The position numbers and the translations under genes were made by a program. A stretch of 64,000 nucleotides of DNA from an uncultured Alphaproteobacteria bacterium (GTDB lineage: Bacteria > Pseudomonadota > Alphaproteobacteria > MPNO01 > UBA2964), in the NCBI GenBank assembly GCA_943787225.1, contig CALSLP010000001.1, positions 372,001-436,000 on the forward strand. The letters are read 5' to 3'. Below the pieces are notes generated by a model. That model saw only the letters and a list, made by a program, of their open reading frames with translations. It was not told where the DNA came from and searched no databases. Shown one piece after another: positions 28,011-36,443 of the stretch (position 1 is the first letter of the stretch; each line of letters starts with the position of its first letter).

Positions 28011-28904
28011 ATGATTTCAAATAAGCACATCAAATCAGCCTATGTCATCGCCGCGTTGCTGTATGGGACCGCGTACCTGTTCACCGCCGCCTGGAATAGC
28101 GCCGAGGCACAAGATCGGCATCAGACCGATCAAGCCCCCTTTGAAATGTTTGCCGAAGATATTTTATCGGGTATCCGGGCAACGGATGCTGCAGATATTC
28201 CTGCGGTTGGTGGCTACGGCAAGCCCCGGATCGCCGTTGTCCCGTTCCGCTTCTCAAAAACCACGACAAAGAAAAATGATCGTGTGAGCGCCGATATGGC
28301 GCGCGAGTTCAATGACCGATTGCTTGCCGCCTTGACCAAGCAGGGCACCGGCACTTTCCGGTTTGTTGCCCGCGAAACCCTGAAATCAGTCATTCGCGAA
28401 ATTGACTCGATAAGCGAGCTTGAACCCGACCGCGACGCCCGAGTCGCTGATCTCCTCCGCAATGCGAAGGTCGATATTCTGGTTGTCGGCACCTTACGGA
28501 AAGACGGCCCATCCGCGAGCCTCTCCTATAAGGCTGTAAGCACCGAAAACGGCCTGGTCTTCGCGGCGACACCACCAAGCCGCATCCGTCTGGCCAGCCC
28601 TGCGCCGGAAATAAAGCGATATCAGCAACCAACGATTACGCCCGTCATCCTGCGGAGTCATCCGCCATTTACAATGAGCCGTCACGGCCGCCAGCCCGTC
28701 TTTCATGTCCAACGCATGCTGCAGCGCCTTGGCTACAAGCCGGGCCGCATCGATGGAATCATGAAGGCCCATACCCGTCATGGCCATCCGCGCCTATCAG
28801 CGACACAACAGGCTTCGCGTTACCGGCCGCTTAACCCGTCAGCTTGTCCGTCACATGAAACGACGGGATCGTCGCGGCTAAAAATCCGCCTAGGCCTTTC
28901 ATAA
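28011..28904 (+). CDS. CsgG/FlgO-like protein with C-terminal peptidoglycan-binding domain, frameshifted near the end
   Basis: An exported or membrane-anchored protein. A hydrophobic N-terminus ends NSAEAQ. A CsgG/FlgO/TolB-type domain follows at about residues 65-200 (RIAVVPFRFS..., FVARETLKSVIREI, VDILVVGTL). After a linker, a PG_binding_1 motif begins (VQRMLQRLGYKPGRIDGIM). The frame then drifts. Dropping one base at about 28779-28785 restores AIRAYQRHNRLRVTGRLTRQLV and a stop at 28881. The open frame as given ends at 28904 with an unrelated tail. Start at 28011 has GGAGG six bases upstream. It probably links an outer-membrane structure to the cell wall. Confidence 0.7.
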   Translation: MISNKHIKSAYVIAALLYGTAYLFTAAWNSAEAQDRHQTDQAPFEMFAEDILSGIRATDAADIPAVGGYGKPRIAVVPFRFSKTTTKKNDRVSADMAREFNDRLLAALTKQGTGTFRFVARETLKSVIREIDSISELEPDRDARVADLLRNAKVDILVVGTLRKDGPSASLSYKAVSTENGLVFAATPPSRIRLASPAPEIKRYQQPTITPVILRSHPPFTMSRHGRQPVFHVQRMLQRLGYKPGRIDGIMKAHTRHGHPRLSATQQASRYRPLNPSACPSHETTGSSRLKIRLGLS

Positions 28905-28933
28905 ACCCCTTAGCGAGAACACGGAGACGAACA

Positions 28934-29371
28934 ATGAGTAACAGCAGCCAGGAAAATGCGATGACGGAAATCGCGCTGGCAATGGCAATGGGATTTTTCA
29001 GTGTGATGGTCCTGACCGCCATTTCCATGGGTGTTCCCGCCGCCAAAACGCCAATGAAGCAATCAGCGTCAATGTCGATTGCGGTCCTTGCCCAGAACAG
29101 TGCGACCGCTGGTTCTGGGCAGACCAGCAAGCTAACCCAAAAAGACGTTCTTGTTGTCTATGACGGCAAGCAATACCGCGACCGCGAGCTCAATACGCTT
29201 GATCCGGCGACACTCCGCAATGCAGAGCGTGTGGTCCTTGCCGTAGCACCTGACCTGTCAATGTCGGCAGCCATGCAGGCGCAAAAGGGACTGGCAGCGA
29301 AAAAAGTCATCATCACGACCCTCGATCCAAAATGGAATCAGGCTTTGCGGGAGAAAACCAATGCCCGTTAA
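28934..29371 (+). CDS. single-pass inner-membrane protein, ExbD/TolR-like in layout
   Basis: A 145-residue protein with a short cytoplasmic N-terminus, one transmembrane segment at about residues 11-33 (IALAMAMGFFSVMVLTAISMGV) and a periplasmic domain with DVLVVYDGKQYRD and VVLAVAPDLSMSAAMQAQKGL. Size and topology match ExbD/TolR stator proteins, but the conserved Asp expected in the ExbD helix is not evident, so the relation is tentative. GGAG precedes the start. It overlaps the lytic transglycosylase by 11 bases, so the two are translationally linked. Confidence 0.55.
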   Translation: MSNSSQENAMTEIALAMAMGFFSVMVLTAISMGVPAAKTPMKQSASMSIAVLAQNSATAGSGQTSKLTQKDVLVVYDGKQYRDRELNTLDPATLRNAERVVLAVAPDLSMSAAMQAQKGLAAKKVIITTLDPKWNQALREKTNAR

Positions 29372-29897
29372 TACCCAACCCTTCATAACACGCCGGACAC
29401 TTGGTGTTTTACTTGCTGCGTTTCTTGCCACCGGGTGCAGTTCCAGCGCGGTTACGGCGCATCACACACCGCAGAATCGGGCCGACGTCAAAAAACTGAT
29501 CGTCCAAGAAGCAGCTCGTATGAATATGCCTGTTTCTTTGGCACTCGCCGTTGCCCATGCTGAATCCAACTTCAATCCCCGCGCCAGAAGTCACAAAGGC
29601 GCCCGTGGCGTTATGCAAATCATGCCGGCAACGGCACGAGGTGAATACGGTATCAAGCCCCATCAGCTGTGGAACCCGCGCATTAACGTTCGCTTGGGGC
29701 TCCACTTCCTGCGCCGCCTGATCGATCGTTATGACGGTCGGGTGGACCTCGCATTGTCCTACTATAATGGTGGCTCTGCGGTTGACCGTCATGGCCGCCA
29801 TCGCCCCCGGGTGATCCCCTACACGCGCAAATACGTCTCAAAGGTCCAGCGGCTCCAGCGCCTCTACCGCCGTCAGCTTAGAAACGGGAGCGTGTAA
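29361..29897 (+). CDS. lytic transglycosylase lipoprotein (SLT domain)
   Basis: A 178-residue lipoprotein. The lipobox LATGC places lipidation at Cys26. The SLT domain spans about residues 42-150, with catalytic Glu68 in AHAESNFNPRA, then GARGVMQIMPATA and LALSYYNGG. It should cut peptidoglycan glycan strands with 1,6-anhydro product formation, opening the wall for a trans-envelope structure. It begins inside the 3' end of the ExbD-like gene and ends one base before the next start codon. Confidence 0.92.
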   Translation: MPVNTQPFITRRTLGVLLAAFLATGCSSSAVTAHHTPQNRADVKKLIVQEAARMNMPVSLALAVAHAESNFNPRARSHKGARGVMQIMPATARGEYGIKPHQLWNPRINVRLGLHFLRRLIDRYDGRVDLALSYYNGGSAVDRHGRHRPRVIPYTRKYVSKVQRLQRLYRRQLRNGSV

Positions 29898-29898
29898 C

Positions 29899-31551
29899 AT
29901 GGATGGGATCTATTCAATTGATGGCCTCGCCGGCGGTACGGTCAGCGATGAATTACAAGCGACATTGCAGGCAATCTCAGAAACCAGTGATGGCCATCAG
30001 ATAAAATTCAAACCAGCGGTCTCTCGTCGCCTCACGCGATGGATCGTATGCCGAAGCTATACCGGTCCGATCCACGAACTCTGTCACCTTGTTCATATCG
30101 CCAGCCAAATCGACCGTTCTGCCGGATTTGAAAATTTCTTTTGGGGACCGGGACCAGCGACTGCGCAATCCTTTAGACGCAAAATTGGAGATGGCCTTGG
30201 ACTTAACCCGGCGGCAGCAATCGAACATCTCCCCTCGACAGTGCACGTAAATTACCTGGATGGCGAATTCGCAATTGCCCATACCCGGATGCCGTTTTTA
30301 TCCGCCCTGCTGGAGTTTCTGACCTCAACGCTCGGTTACGCTACTGTCTTAGAGATTCTAGAAGACATCCTCGTCAGCTCAGCAACCCGGGCGCAGGTCA
30401 GCGACACCGCCAACGTCCTGTCCCGCCGCCTATACGCCTATTTGAACAGCCATCTGCCAGCGGCAACCGCGCAACGTAAATATCGGGCCGTGACGGAGTT
30501 TATGGTGGCACGCCGCAACGGTGCTGCCCATGCCGAAAATATCACCGATGACATGGTTTTGAACTTCTGGATCGCCTCATCGGCGGATGAGGCTGGAGAT
30601 TTCAAGACCTATCGGAAAGTCGTTAAGCTCTTCATCAATGTTCGTGATGCCCTGACGGCGGCGCAACAACAAGGCGCCTTTCACCGTATATCATCCATCG
30701 GAACGGATCGCGAAAATGGCGAAATTGACCCCGGGGCGATTGATGCAGCTCTTGAAGAAATTCATGAGCGGCGGGCACCTCTGGATCTGCTCGATGCTGC
30801 TCCTGCGAACGAGATCAAATTTCTCAACAAGTCCGAGCGAAGCACGCTCGAGCTGTTGATAGAGAGTGGGAACACAGCGCAAATCTTGCCGCTTTCAATT
30901 TTACGGGCCGAGATTTTTGGTGCCGTCCAGGCCCGGATGACCCAGGCGCTTCGCCGAGGCACCTCTCCGGCAACAGTAATAGAGGCCAATGCCAATCAAG
31001 CCGCCAACATTGGCTATGAAACCGGCGCCAAGGACTTTGAAAAAACCGCCAACAATCTGGAGCGCGCGCTATTGGCCAGCTTCTACCACCTTGCAATGGC
31101 TGGTGACGACGCAGCCATTTCCATTCTTTTGGAGATGCAGCCCGATATCGATTTATCGCCGCTCGCCGCGGTCATTTCCGATACGGATACAACGCCCGAC
31201 AACGTGGTCTCTCTCCACGGAGTCAAAGAACAACGCTCTGCATTTACAACAGTGCTGAACAACCACGCGACATGCCCCGCTTTGGCTGAATTTGTTGCGG
31301 ATAGCAAACAGGCAGCCAACCGAATTTCCCGAAAAGGCTTTGCCAAACCCGATACCGGGTCATCCACAGAAGAAATTGCGGGGTTCTCCAGTGCCGTAGA
31401 TGCCCTCCTGGATATCCACAAATCGCTCTCCCGATTCACAACATTGCTACCCCGCATCGCCGAGTCACGGAATGGTTGGGTTGCTATGGACGCGATCGAC
31501 AGGGAAATCTTTTTCGATCAATTCCGCCAGCTTTATGGAGTTTACTCATGA
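29899..31551 (+). CDS. cytoplasmic helical protein of unknown function with an HELCH motif
   Basis: A 550-residue protein without signal or membrane segment, rich in predicted helices. No known family is recognisable to me. At residues 59-63 it has HELCH, which fits the zinc-protease pattern HExxH, inside a helix-like context (GPIHELCHLVHIASQ). This may be chance. The rest includes long amphipathic stretches (RALLASFYHLAMAGDDAAISILLEMQPDIDLSPLA) like alpha-solenoid repeats. GGGAG lies seven bases before the ATG. Its stop overlaps the next start (ATGA, 31548-31551). Probably a cytosolic scaffold or regulator of the machine. Confidence 0.7.
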   Translation: MDGIYSIDGLAGGTVSDELQATLQAISETSDGHQIKFKPAVSRRLTRWIVCRSYTGPIHELCHLVHIASQIDRSAGFENFFWGPGPATAQSFRRKIGDGLGLNPAAAIEHLPSTVHVNYLDGEFAIAHTRMPFLSALLEFLTSTLGYATVLEILEDILVSSATRAQVSDTANVLSRRLYAYLNSHLPAATAQRKYRAVTEFMVARRNGAAHAENITDDMVLNFWIASSADEAGDFKTYRKVVKLFINVRDALTAAQQQGAFHRISSIGTDRENGEIDPGAIDAALEEIHERRAPLDLLDAAPANEIKFLNKSERSTLELLIESGNTAQILPLSILRAEIFGAVQARMTQALRRGTSPATVIEANANQAANIGYETGAKDFEKTANNLERALLASFYHLAMAGDDAAISILLEMQPDIDLSPLAAVISDTDTTPDNVVSLHGVKEQRSAFTTVLNNHATCPALAEFVADSKQAANRISRKGFAKPDTGSSTEEIAGFSSAVDALLDIHKSLSRFTTLLPRIAESRNGWVAMDAIDREIFFDQFRQLYGVYS

Positions 31552-32096
31552 CGGACACAATAAATCACTGGGCCGAGGCAGAAACGGCGGGCGAGGCAAT
31601 CTTTGTCGCTTGTGACGCCCTGACAAACCTTCAAGCCAGGTCAGACAACGCCGCCGCAGAACCAACGGTGTGTTTCAATGATTTATACCGTTACGCAACG
31701 GAACCTGACGCGCCGGTTAAAGCCGGACTGACGCGGCTAATTTCGACAAACCCCAAACTTCGGAATGATATGAGAATACTCCTCGAACGGGTCGCTCCCC
31801 TGCGACCAATCTCCCGCGCGGCGGCCTCCAGCGGAGCAACTACAACCCGTTTTGGCACCGGTTTCCAGATGACTTTGCGCAAAAGTCAGGCCGATCGCGA
31901 GCAGCTCTATGTCATCATCAAACTTCAGGACCAGACATGTTCCCCGAATACGCTCTTTGTCATCAACGACACTGAAGGCTGCGACCGGATACCCCTGCCT
32001 GAACCAACGGATGGAACGGTGCAGCTTTTACTCGGCTCAAACTCTGCCCTCGCGGTGTCTCTACGTGACCCCAAAACCGATGTGTTTATGCGATGA
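31548..32096 (+). CDS. small cytoplasmic protein of unknown function
   Basis: A 182-residue protein with no signal or membrane segment. The N-terminal 90 residues look helical (INHWAEAETAGEAIFVACDAL). The C-terminal 80 residues look like a beta-sandwich (GTGFQMTLRKSQ, QLYVIIKLQD, VQLLLGSNSALAVSLRDP). I recognise no family. It is coupled by ATGA overlaps to genes on both sides (31548-31551 and 32093-32096), so its product is probably made in fixed ratio with both neighbours and may bind them. Confidence 0.65.
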   Translation: MTDTINHWAEAETAGEAIFVACDALTNLQARSDNAAAEPTVCFNDLYRYATEPDAPVKAGLTRLISTNPKLRNDMRILLERVAPLRPISRAAASSGATTTRFGTGFQMTLRKSQADREQLYVIIKLQDQTCSPNTLFVINDTEGCDRIPLPEPTDGTVQLLLGSNSALAVSLRDPKTDVFMR

Positions 32097-33355
32097 GTAA
32101 AACAGCCGTCTTTATCGCCACGACTGAGGGCCCCACCCGCCTGCAGCGTCTCACCGCCGAAGCGCCGGATGTGCGGTCGGTTATTTGCCTCGGCGGCCGC
32201 GCCATGGTCCTGCCGATCAGCCCTGACTATGACACGTTTGTCAGACGTCCGACCGGGATCATCGAAGCCTGCTACGGCCACAGCGCCTATCGGATGGATA
32301 TATCCGACCCCATCGCATCAGGGTTGAGCTGGCAGCTCGGCGCATTTATCGGCCACGCCTTAGCGCATGAACGGCGCCTTGCGACCAACAATGAGGCCTA
32401 TAACCGCATCGTCTGGGCCTCCGGCGAGGTGAATTGCGACCTCAGCATACAAAGTGTCAGCGATATCAGACAAAAACTCCAACGGTCCCGCGACCTGTTT
32501 GACGATCTGATTGCCGATGGCACGGAGATCGTTATCGCGGTTCCCACTGCCAACCGCACCGAGGCGGAAGAGGAAATAAACCGCCTCACGCTGTCGACAC
32601 CGTCAAAACTCAAATTCATTGCAACGGACAATGTCCTCGACGTTCTAAAGACGTTACACCTGAAACGCCCCCGTAAACTCCGTCATATGTCCATTTCGAT
32701 ACCCAGGAATACGATTGGGAAAAAATTGCAGCACGTTTCAGCCATGTGCGTCAGCGCCGCCATTTTAGCGGCAGTCGCCCTCAACGTCGGGCCAAGTTTC
32801 AAGAATACGGTCATTGCCGCCGACAAGGACACTGCAAAAACTCATCCGTTTTCTGCTGTCGCTCTGGAGACCCATGCACCAGCCGGTGGAAAATGCGCCG
32901 AGGTCCTGTTCGGTATTGTCGCCCCACACATCACGGAAGAACGCATCGGGGGAGCACGTCCGGGTAAGACCGAAAATCTGCATAGGCTGTGCAACCTTCA
33001 GTACAAAATCAAGAACGCCACCAACGAGCGACAGAAAATTTGGGTGTTGGCCGCCCGTCAAAGCCTAGCGGGAACATCGTTCAGGACGCGTGCCATTACC
33101 ACCGCCCAGAGTGTCTCAGCCAAACAGGTAATTTCTCTGGATGCCCGCCCCCCCCGGCGGCTGAGCTATGACCTCAAACAAAAACATCTGGTCTTTGCTG
33201 CGGCAGAAAACGATCCCGCGCGTCGTGGGCAGGCTGCCGCGATGTTTAAAAAGGCCGCTGCAGCTCGGGACAAACCCACGCTAGCTGCGATCCTTGATCA
33301 GGCCCGTCGGGACGGCATCTCCGTCTTGAAGATTGCCCGCCATTTTCATCCATAA
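32093..33355 (+). CDS. inner-membrane protein with Lon-protease-like cytoplasmic domain
   Basis: A 420-residue protein. Residues 60-205 resemble the S16 (Lon) proteolytic fold: a SWQLGAFIGHALAH helix where Lon has its catalytic Ser segment, then RIVWASGEVNCDLSIQSV, reminiscent of Lon's TGEV-D...V. An EIVIAVPTANRTEAEEEI block and a late strand with FIATDNVLDVLK complete the match. The catalytic Ser-Lys pair is not evident, so it may be inactive. A single membrane helix follows at about 230-255. The C-terminal 160 residues would be periplasmic, with two cysteines. The similarity is by eye only. Confidence 0.55.
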   Translation: MSKTAVFIATTEGPTRLQRLTAEAPDVRSVICLGGRAMVLPISPDYDTFVRRPTGIIEACYGHSAYRMDISDPIASGLSWQLGAFIGHALAHERRLATNNEAYNRIVWASGEVNCDLSIQSVSDIRQKLQRSRDLFDDLIADGTEIVIAVPTANRTEAEEEINRLTLSTPSKLKFIATDNVLDVLKTLHLKRPRKLRHMSISIPRNTIGKKLQHVSAMCVSAAILAAVALNVGPSFKNTVIAADKDTAKTHPFSAVALETHAPAGGKCAEVLFGIVAPHITEERIGGARPGKTENLHRLCNLQYKIKNATNERQKIWVLAARQSLAGTSFRTRAITTAQSVSAKQVISLDARPPRRLSYDLKQKHLVFAAAENDPARRGQAAAMFKKAAAARDKPTLAAILDQARRDGISVLKIARHFHP

Positions 33356-33432
33356 AATTTTTCAGGAGCGCCAGAAAAACCTTCTGACCCGTTCATAACC
33401 AGAAACGAGCCCAAGACGAGAGGAATAAATCA

Positions 33433-34011
33433 ATGCCTGCATATCTAAACGCCCCATCACGCCTGCGAAACTTTGCCCGGACTTCCTGTATTGCGCTTGC
33501 CGCAATCACCGCCGCTGCCTGCACCGGCAATATGCCGAGCGACCCGTTGGAGGGCATCGGCTATCGCGAGGCACGGTTTAACGATATTTCCCAGATGCGC
33601 GAATACCGCAAATGTCGCGATGAAGGTTTTGCGCTCGACCACAAGGCCCGGGCGACAAGTTCACTCGGCACCTATATCGCCAGCGCGAAAGTATTGGAGC
33701 GCTGCGAGACTGAGATTGGACCAGAAAGCAGTGGTATTGCCCGTGACGAACGGATGCGGGCCTACGCCGTTTCCATTCAGAACTTTTTCAAGGGCGGTGA
33801 CGTCGATCATTCTCGTCAGAACTTCGACAAATTCAAAAAACGTTTCCCGAAGAACGACTTTTATTACGCCGATGGATCTTCCTTCGTTGTGACGATGGAG
33901 GCTTTGCTAAAACGCAAAGAAAATCAGTCATTCGGTGAATTTTCCGCGCTCAATGTTAGCGACAATCTCAAGAGTGAAATGCGCCGAATCATGTATTGGA
34001 AAAACAAGTAA
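33433..34011 (+). CDS. predicted lipoprotein of unknown function
   Basis: A 192-residue protein with an N-terminal export signal ending ITAAAC, a near-canonical lipobox with Cys30. The mature part is helical and charged and holds two further cysteines (in YRKCRDE and LERCETE), 45 or so residues apart. No family is recognised. It follows a 77-base gap, the largest inside the cluster, with AGGAAT near the start, so a secondary promoter there is possible. Likely an outer-membrane-anchored helical component. Confidence 0.7.
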   Translation: MPAYLNAPSRLRNFARTSCIALAAITAAACTGNMPSDPLEGIGYREARFNDISQMREYRKCRDEGFALDHKARATSSLGTYIASAKVLERCETEIGPESSGIARDERMRAYAVSIQNFFKGGDVDHSRQNFDKFKKRFPKNDFYYADGSSFVVTMEALLKRKENQSFGEFSALNVSDNLKSEMRRIMYWKNK

Positions 34012-34052
34012 CAGAGCGCCAGGCAACGCTAAACCGGCTTAGGACCTTAGAC

Positions 34053-34952
34053 ATGATCAATACTCAAAACTACATCAGAAAAGCAGCTCAGATCGTCGTC
34101 GTCGCATCGCTTTGCAGCACCATCCTCGCGGCGCCCGTAACAGCAGCGACCGCACCAGACGACAGCGCCAGCTGGTCACCAAAATCAAGCGAGCGGCTTG
34201 TAAAGCTGCCATCAACCTATCTGAAAAAGGCGATCGACCAGGACTTCGCCAAGTCATCACTGGCTGCCGCCCTCAACGACACCAGCGAAGAAATAAAGTT
34301 TAAGGTTAAAACCCTCGAAGACCTCCGCGGCGCTATTGAACGCGCTGACGGCGACCTTAGAACCGAACTACAGCACCAATACCTCGCTGAAAAACGCGCC
34401 TACCTCACTTTAGTGGCCAACCACCAAACGATGCGGGCGAAACGTGCCAAGACTAAAATTCGAGTCTACGAGCGGTTGTTGCGGAAAATGCGTCGCAACA
34501 AAGGTGGGCTCACACCACAACGGATAGCCCTTATTGAAAAACAGAAACAGGCGCGTAGCCGATTTGAATCATCCGCGCCCAAGGTTGATGCCAAGCTGTT
34601 TCGCTCGGCACTGCTGAGCGAAAGCAAATATGCCCGCGAATATGCCCGCAATGTCGGCGCTATCGAGAAACTGGTTCAGGCAATCAACAGCCATCCAATG
34701 AATGAACGCGCTGACCTAAACGGTAAGGGCGTCGGCAAAGAAGACTTTATTCGCCAGCTGGTTGGTGAAAGTGAGGCCGATCTCGCTGTCCTCGATCAGG
34801 AACGGACCGTCTTGGGCTATATGGCAAAGCTGGTCGCCCTCGATGCGATGGCCCTGACGGAGTCCATTGAAACGGACGGCATAGAGGTCGCTGAAGGTGA
34901 AACCGACAAAAAACATGTCTCTGAAGCTGTTGGCTTCTTTCTAGATCGATAA
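34053..34952 (+). CDS. secreted coiled-coil protein
   Basis: A 299-residue exported protein with a signal peptide ending AAPVTAAT and then mostly heptad-like helices (LEDLRGAIERADGDLRTELQ, RAKTKIRVYERLLRKMRRNKG). Such a periplasmic coiled coil could bridge membranes or act as an adaptor, as MotB-, TolA- or HlyD-like partners do. I recognise no family. ATG 34053 is the start of the signal peptide; an upstream in-frame ATG at 33996 lies in the previous gene and is rejected. It is followed after 13 bases by another exported helical protein. Confidence 0.7.
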   Translation: MINTQNYIRKAAQIVVVASLCSTILAAPVTAATAPDDSASWSPKSSERLVKLPSTYLKKAIDQDFAKSSLAAALNDTSEEIKFKVKTLEDLRGAIERADGDLRTELQHQYLAEKRAYLTLVANHQTMRAKRAKTKIRVYERLLRKMRRNKGGLTPQRIALIEKQKQARSRFESSAPKVDAKLFRSALLSESKYAREYARNVGAIEKLVQAINSHPMNERADLNGKGVGKEDFIRQLVGESEADLAVLDQERTVLGYMAKLVALDAMALTESIETDGIEVAEGETDKKHVSEAVGFFLDR

Positions 34953-34965
34953 CGGAGAATTTACT

Positions 34966-35364
34966 ATGACCATCACATACATTCTAAAAACCCTGTCCAT
35001 CGCGGCTATCGCCGGGACCCTTTCCATCATGTCAGTTGCCCAGGCGGGCACACTAGAGAATATGGAACGCGAACGCGCCATTCTTTTAGATGCGCTGCTA
35101 TCAGCAGAGCTCGAACCTGCAAAGCGTCAGCAAAAGATCGAAGTCTCCCGTAACCGCTTGATTGATCTCGAACGGATGGTTTTGCGGGATAAATCATTGG
35201 CCGGCAAAAACACCCCGGCAGTTCGCGCGGCATTTGAAAACTACGACCTGACCTTTTTGGTTCACGCGTCTGTCGAACATAACCGCAGCCTAATGGAACA
35301 TTGGTTACAGCAGGTTGGTGTTTCGAGCGAAAGCTTGATGAACGCCAAACTGGGAAGACGCTAA
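34966..35364 (+). CDS. small secreted helical protein
   Basis: A 132-residue protein with a signal peptide ending MSVAQAGT and a mature part of about 105 residues that appears all-helical (LENMERERAILLDALLSAELEPAKRQQ and a second helix near the C-terminus). No family is recognised. A good SD (GGAG) precedes the ATG, and the stop is one base from the start of the ExbB-like gene. Probably a periplasmic accessory of the energy-transducing part of the cluster. Confidence 0.7.
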   Translation: MTITYILKTLSIAAIAGTLSIMSVAQAGTLENMERERAILLDALLSAELEPAKRQQKIEVSRNRLIDLERMVLRDKSLAGKNTPAVRAAFENYDLTFLVHASVEHNRSLMEHWLQQVGVSSESLMNAKLGRR

Positions 35365-35365
35365 A

Positions 35366-35896
35366 ATGCCCGCCCCGAAAATACGCTCGATGGGTTCCTT
35401 CTGTGATACGACCTCGCGCGCCCTAAGCTACTTCCTGGGTGCCGGGGCTGTCATCCTGGCCATCGCTGTCGTGTTCACTGCCCGGCCCGCTGCCGAAATA
35501 GCGGAATGGGCGCAGAATGTACTCGGCTGGTCCTTCGTCCTGCTTCTCGGCAGTCTGGTCTTCATCGCATTGTTCAGCTGGGTACGAATGCTTTCCAGTG
35601 ACGCAAAGAATGACGTGGTCTGGTTCGAGACCGGAGTCCAGGCGGCCAATGGTGTCACCACGCTAGCGCTTACCTTCACCCTTCTCGGGATTAGCCTCGG
35701 TATCGGCACTTTATCCGGCCAGGAATTAACCCCGGAGACTATTCAACCTGTCATCCGCAAGATGACGGCCAATTTTAGCCTCGCTTTTATGACCACGGTC
35801 ATCGGGCTACCAGTATCGGCCTTGCTGCGCGGCCTCATCATCATCACCCGCGCCCGCAACACCGCCAACGCACCGACCCTTCAGGAAGGAGCCTGA
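35366..35896 (+). CDS. MotA/TolQ/ExbB-like proton channel protein
   Basis: A 176-residue inner-membrane protein with four hydrophobic segments (about residues 18-39, 52-73, 95-117, 133-163). The last two, TTLALTFTLLGISLGIGT and SLAFMTTVIGLPVSALLRG, fit the conserved helix pair of TolQ/ExbB/MotA, where TL-GLLGT and T-T-GL-vaip motifs line the ion channel. It is shorter than ExbB and lacks most of the cytoplasmic loop. It probably uses the proton motive force with the ExbD-like and TonB-like products nearby. It is the best recognised member of the cluster. Confidence 0.72.
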   Translation: MPAPKIRSMGSFCDTTSRALSYFLGAGAVILAIAVVFTARPAAEIAEWAQNVLGWSFVLLLGSLVFIALFSWVRMLSSDAKNDVVWFETGVQAANGVTTLALTFTLLGISLGIGTLSGQELTPETIQPVIRKMTANFSLAFMTTVIGLPVSALLRGLIIITRARNTANAPTLQEGA

Positions 35897-35897
35897 C

Positions 35898-36437
35898 ATG
35901 AAATTCCTAGCCTTTAATCTGGCCGTAGGCCTTGCCCTCATCTTTCTGTTCACTGCGGACAAAGGCGATGTCCACAAAGCGGTCGACCGGGCCCATGACC
36001 TTGCCGCCGACATGAAGAAATTGGCCAAGGAAACCGTCGGCTCCAAAACGGTTCAAACTGACGCCCCGGCCAAGATTGCCGCTGTCGCCCCGGCCCTAGA
36101 GGTCAAAATCCCCGCAAAAATTGAGGCGCCTGCCAAGGCCGTGCCGATTGCACCGGTCTTACCCAAGAAACAAGTAGTCTCTGCCCCTCCTGCTCCCCCG
36201 GCAGTTGTCCCCCCTTCTGCCTTGCCTTCCCGCAAAAAGGCGGGAGGGGCACCCTCTATCCTCGATCCAGCAGTTGCCAAACGCCGAGCAGAGGTCCTAA
36301 ACGACAACCCAACCCCGGACCCTACACCAGTCTTAAAAAAGGGTGACAGATTGATGTCAGCCTCAGACCGACGACGCGAACTCTTGGCACTCGCCGAGGA
36401 GATGGAACTGCTCTACGCAAAATCGGTTAGCCGGTAG
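35898..36437 (+). CDS. membrane-anchored Pro/Ala/Lys-rich protein, TonB/TolA-like spanner
   Basis: A 179-residue protein with an N-terminal membrane anchor (FLAFNLAVGLALIFLF), a helical stretch, then a proline-, alanine- and lysine-rich extension (residues 58-125: IPAKIEAPAKAVPIAP, VVSAPPAPPAVVPPSALP). A short helical C-terminus follows (SDRRRELLALAEEMELLYAKS). Extended Pro/Lys linkers of this kind span the periplasm in TonB and TolA. AGGAGC lies before the start, one base after the ExbB-like stop. No TonB C-terminal domain is visible. Confidence 0.65.
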   Translation: MKFLAFNLAVGLALIFLFTADKGDVHKAVDRAHDLAADMKKLAKETVGSKTVQTDAPAKIAAVAPALEVKIPAKIEAPAKAVPIAPVLPKKQVVSAPPAPPAVVPPSALPSRKKAGGAPSILDPAVAKRRAEVLNDNPTPDPTPVLKKGDRLMSASDRRRELLALAEEMELLYAKSVSR

Positions 36438-36443
36438 CAAGCG

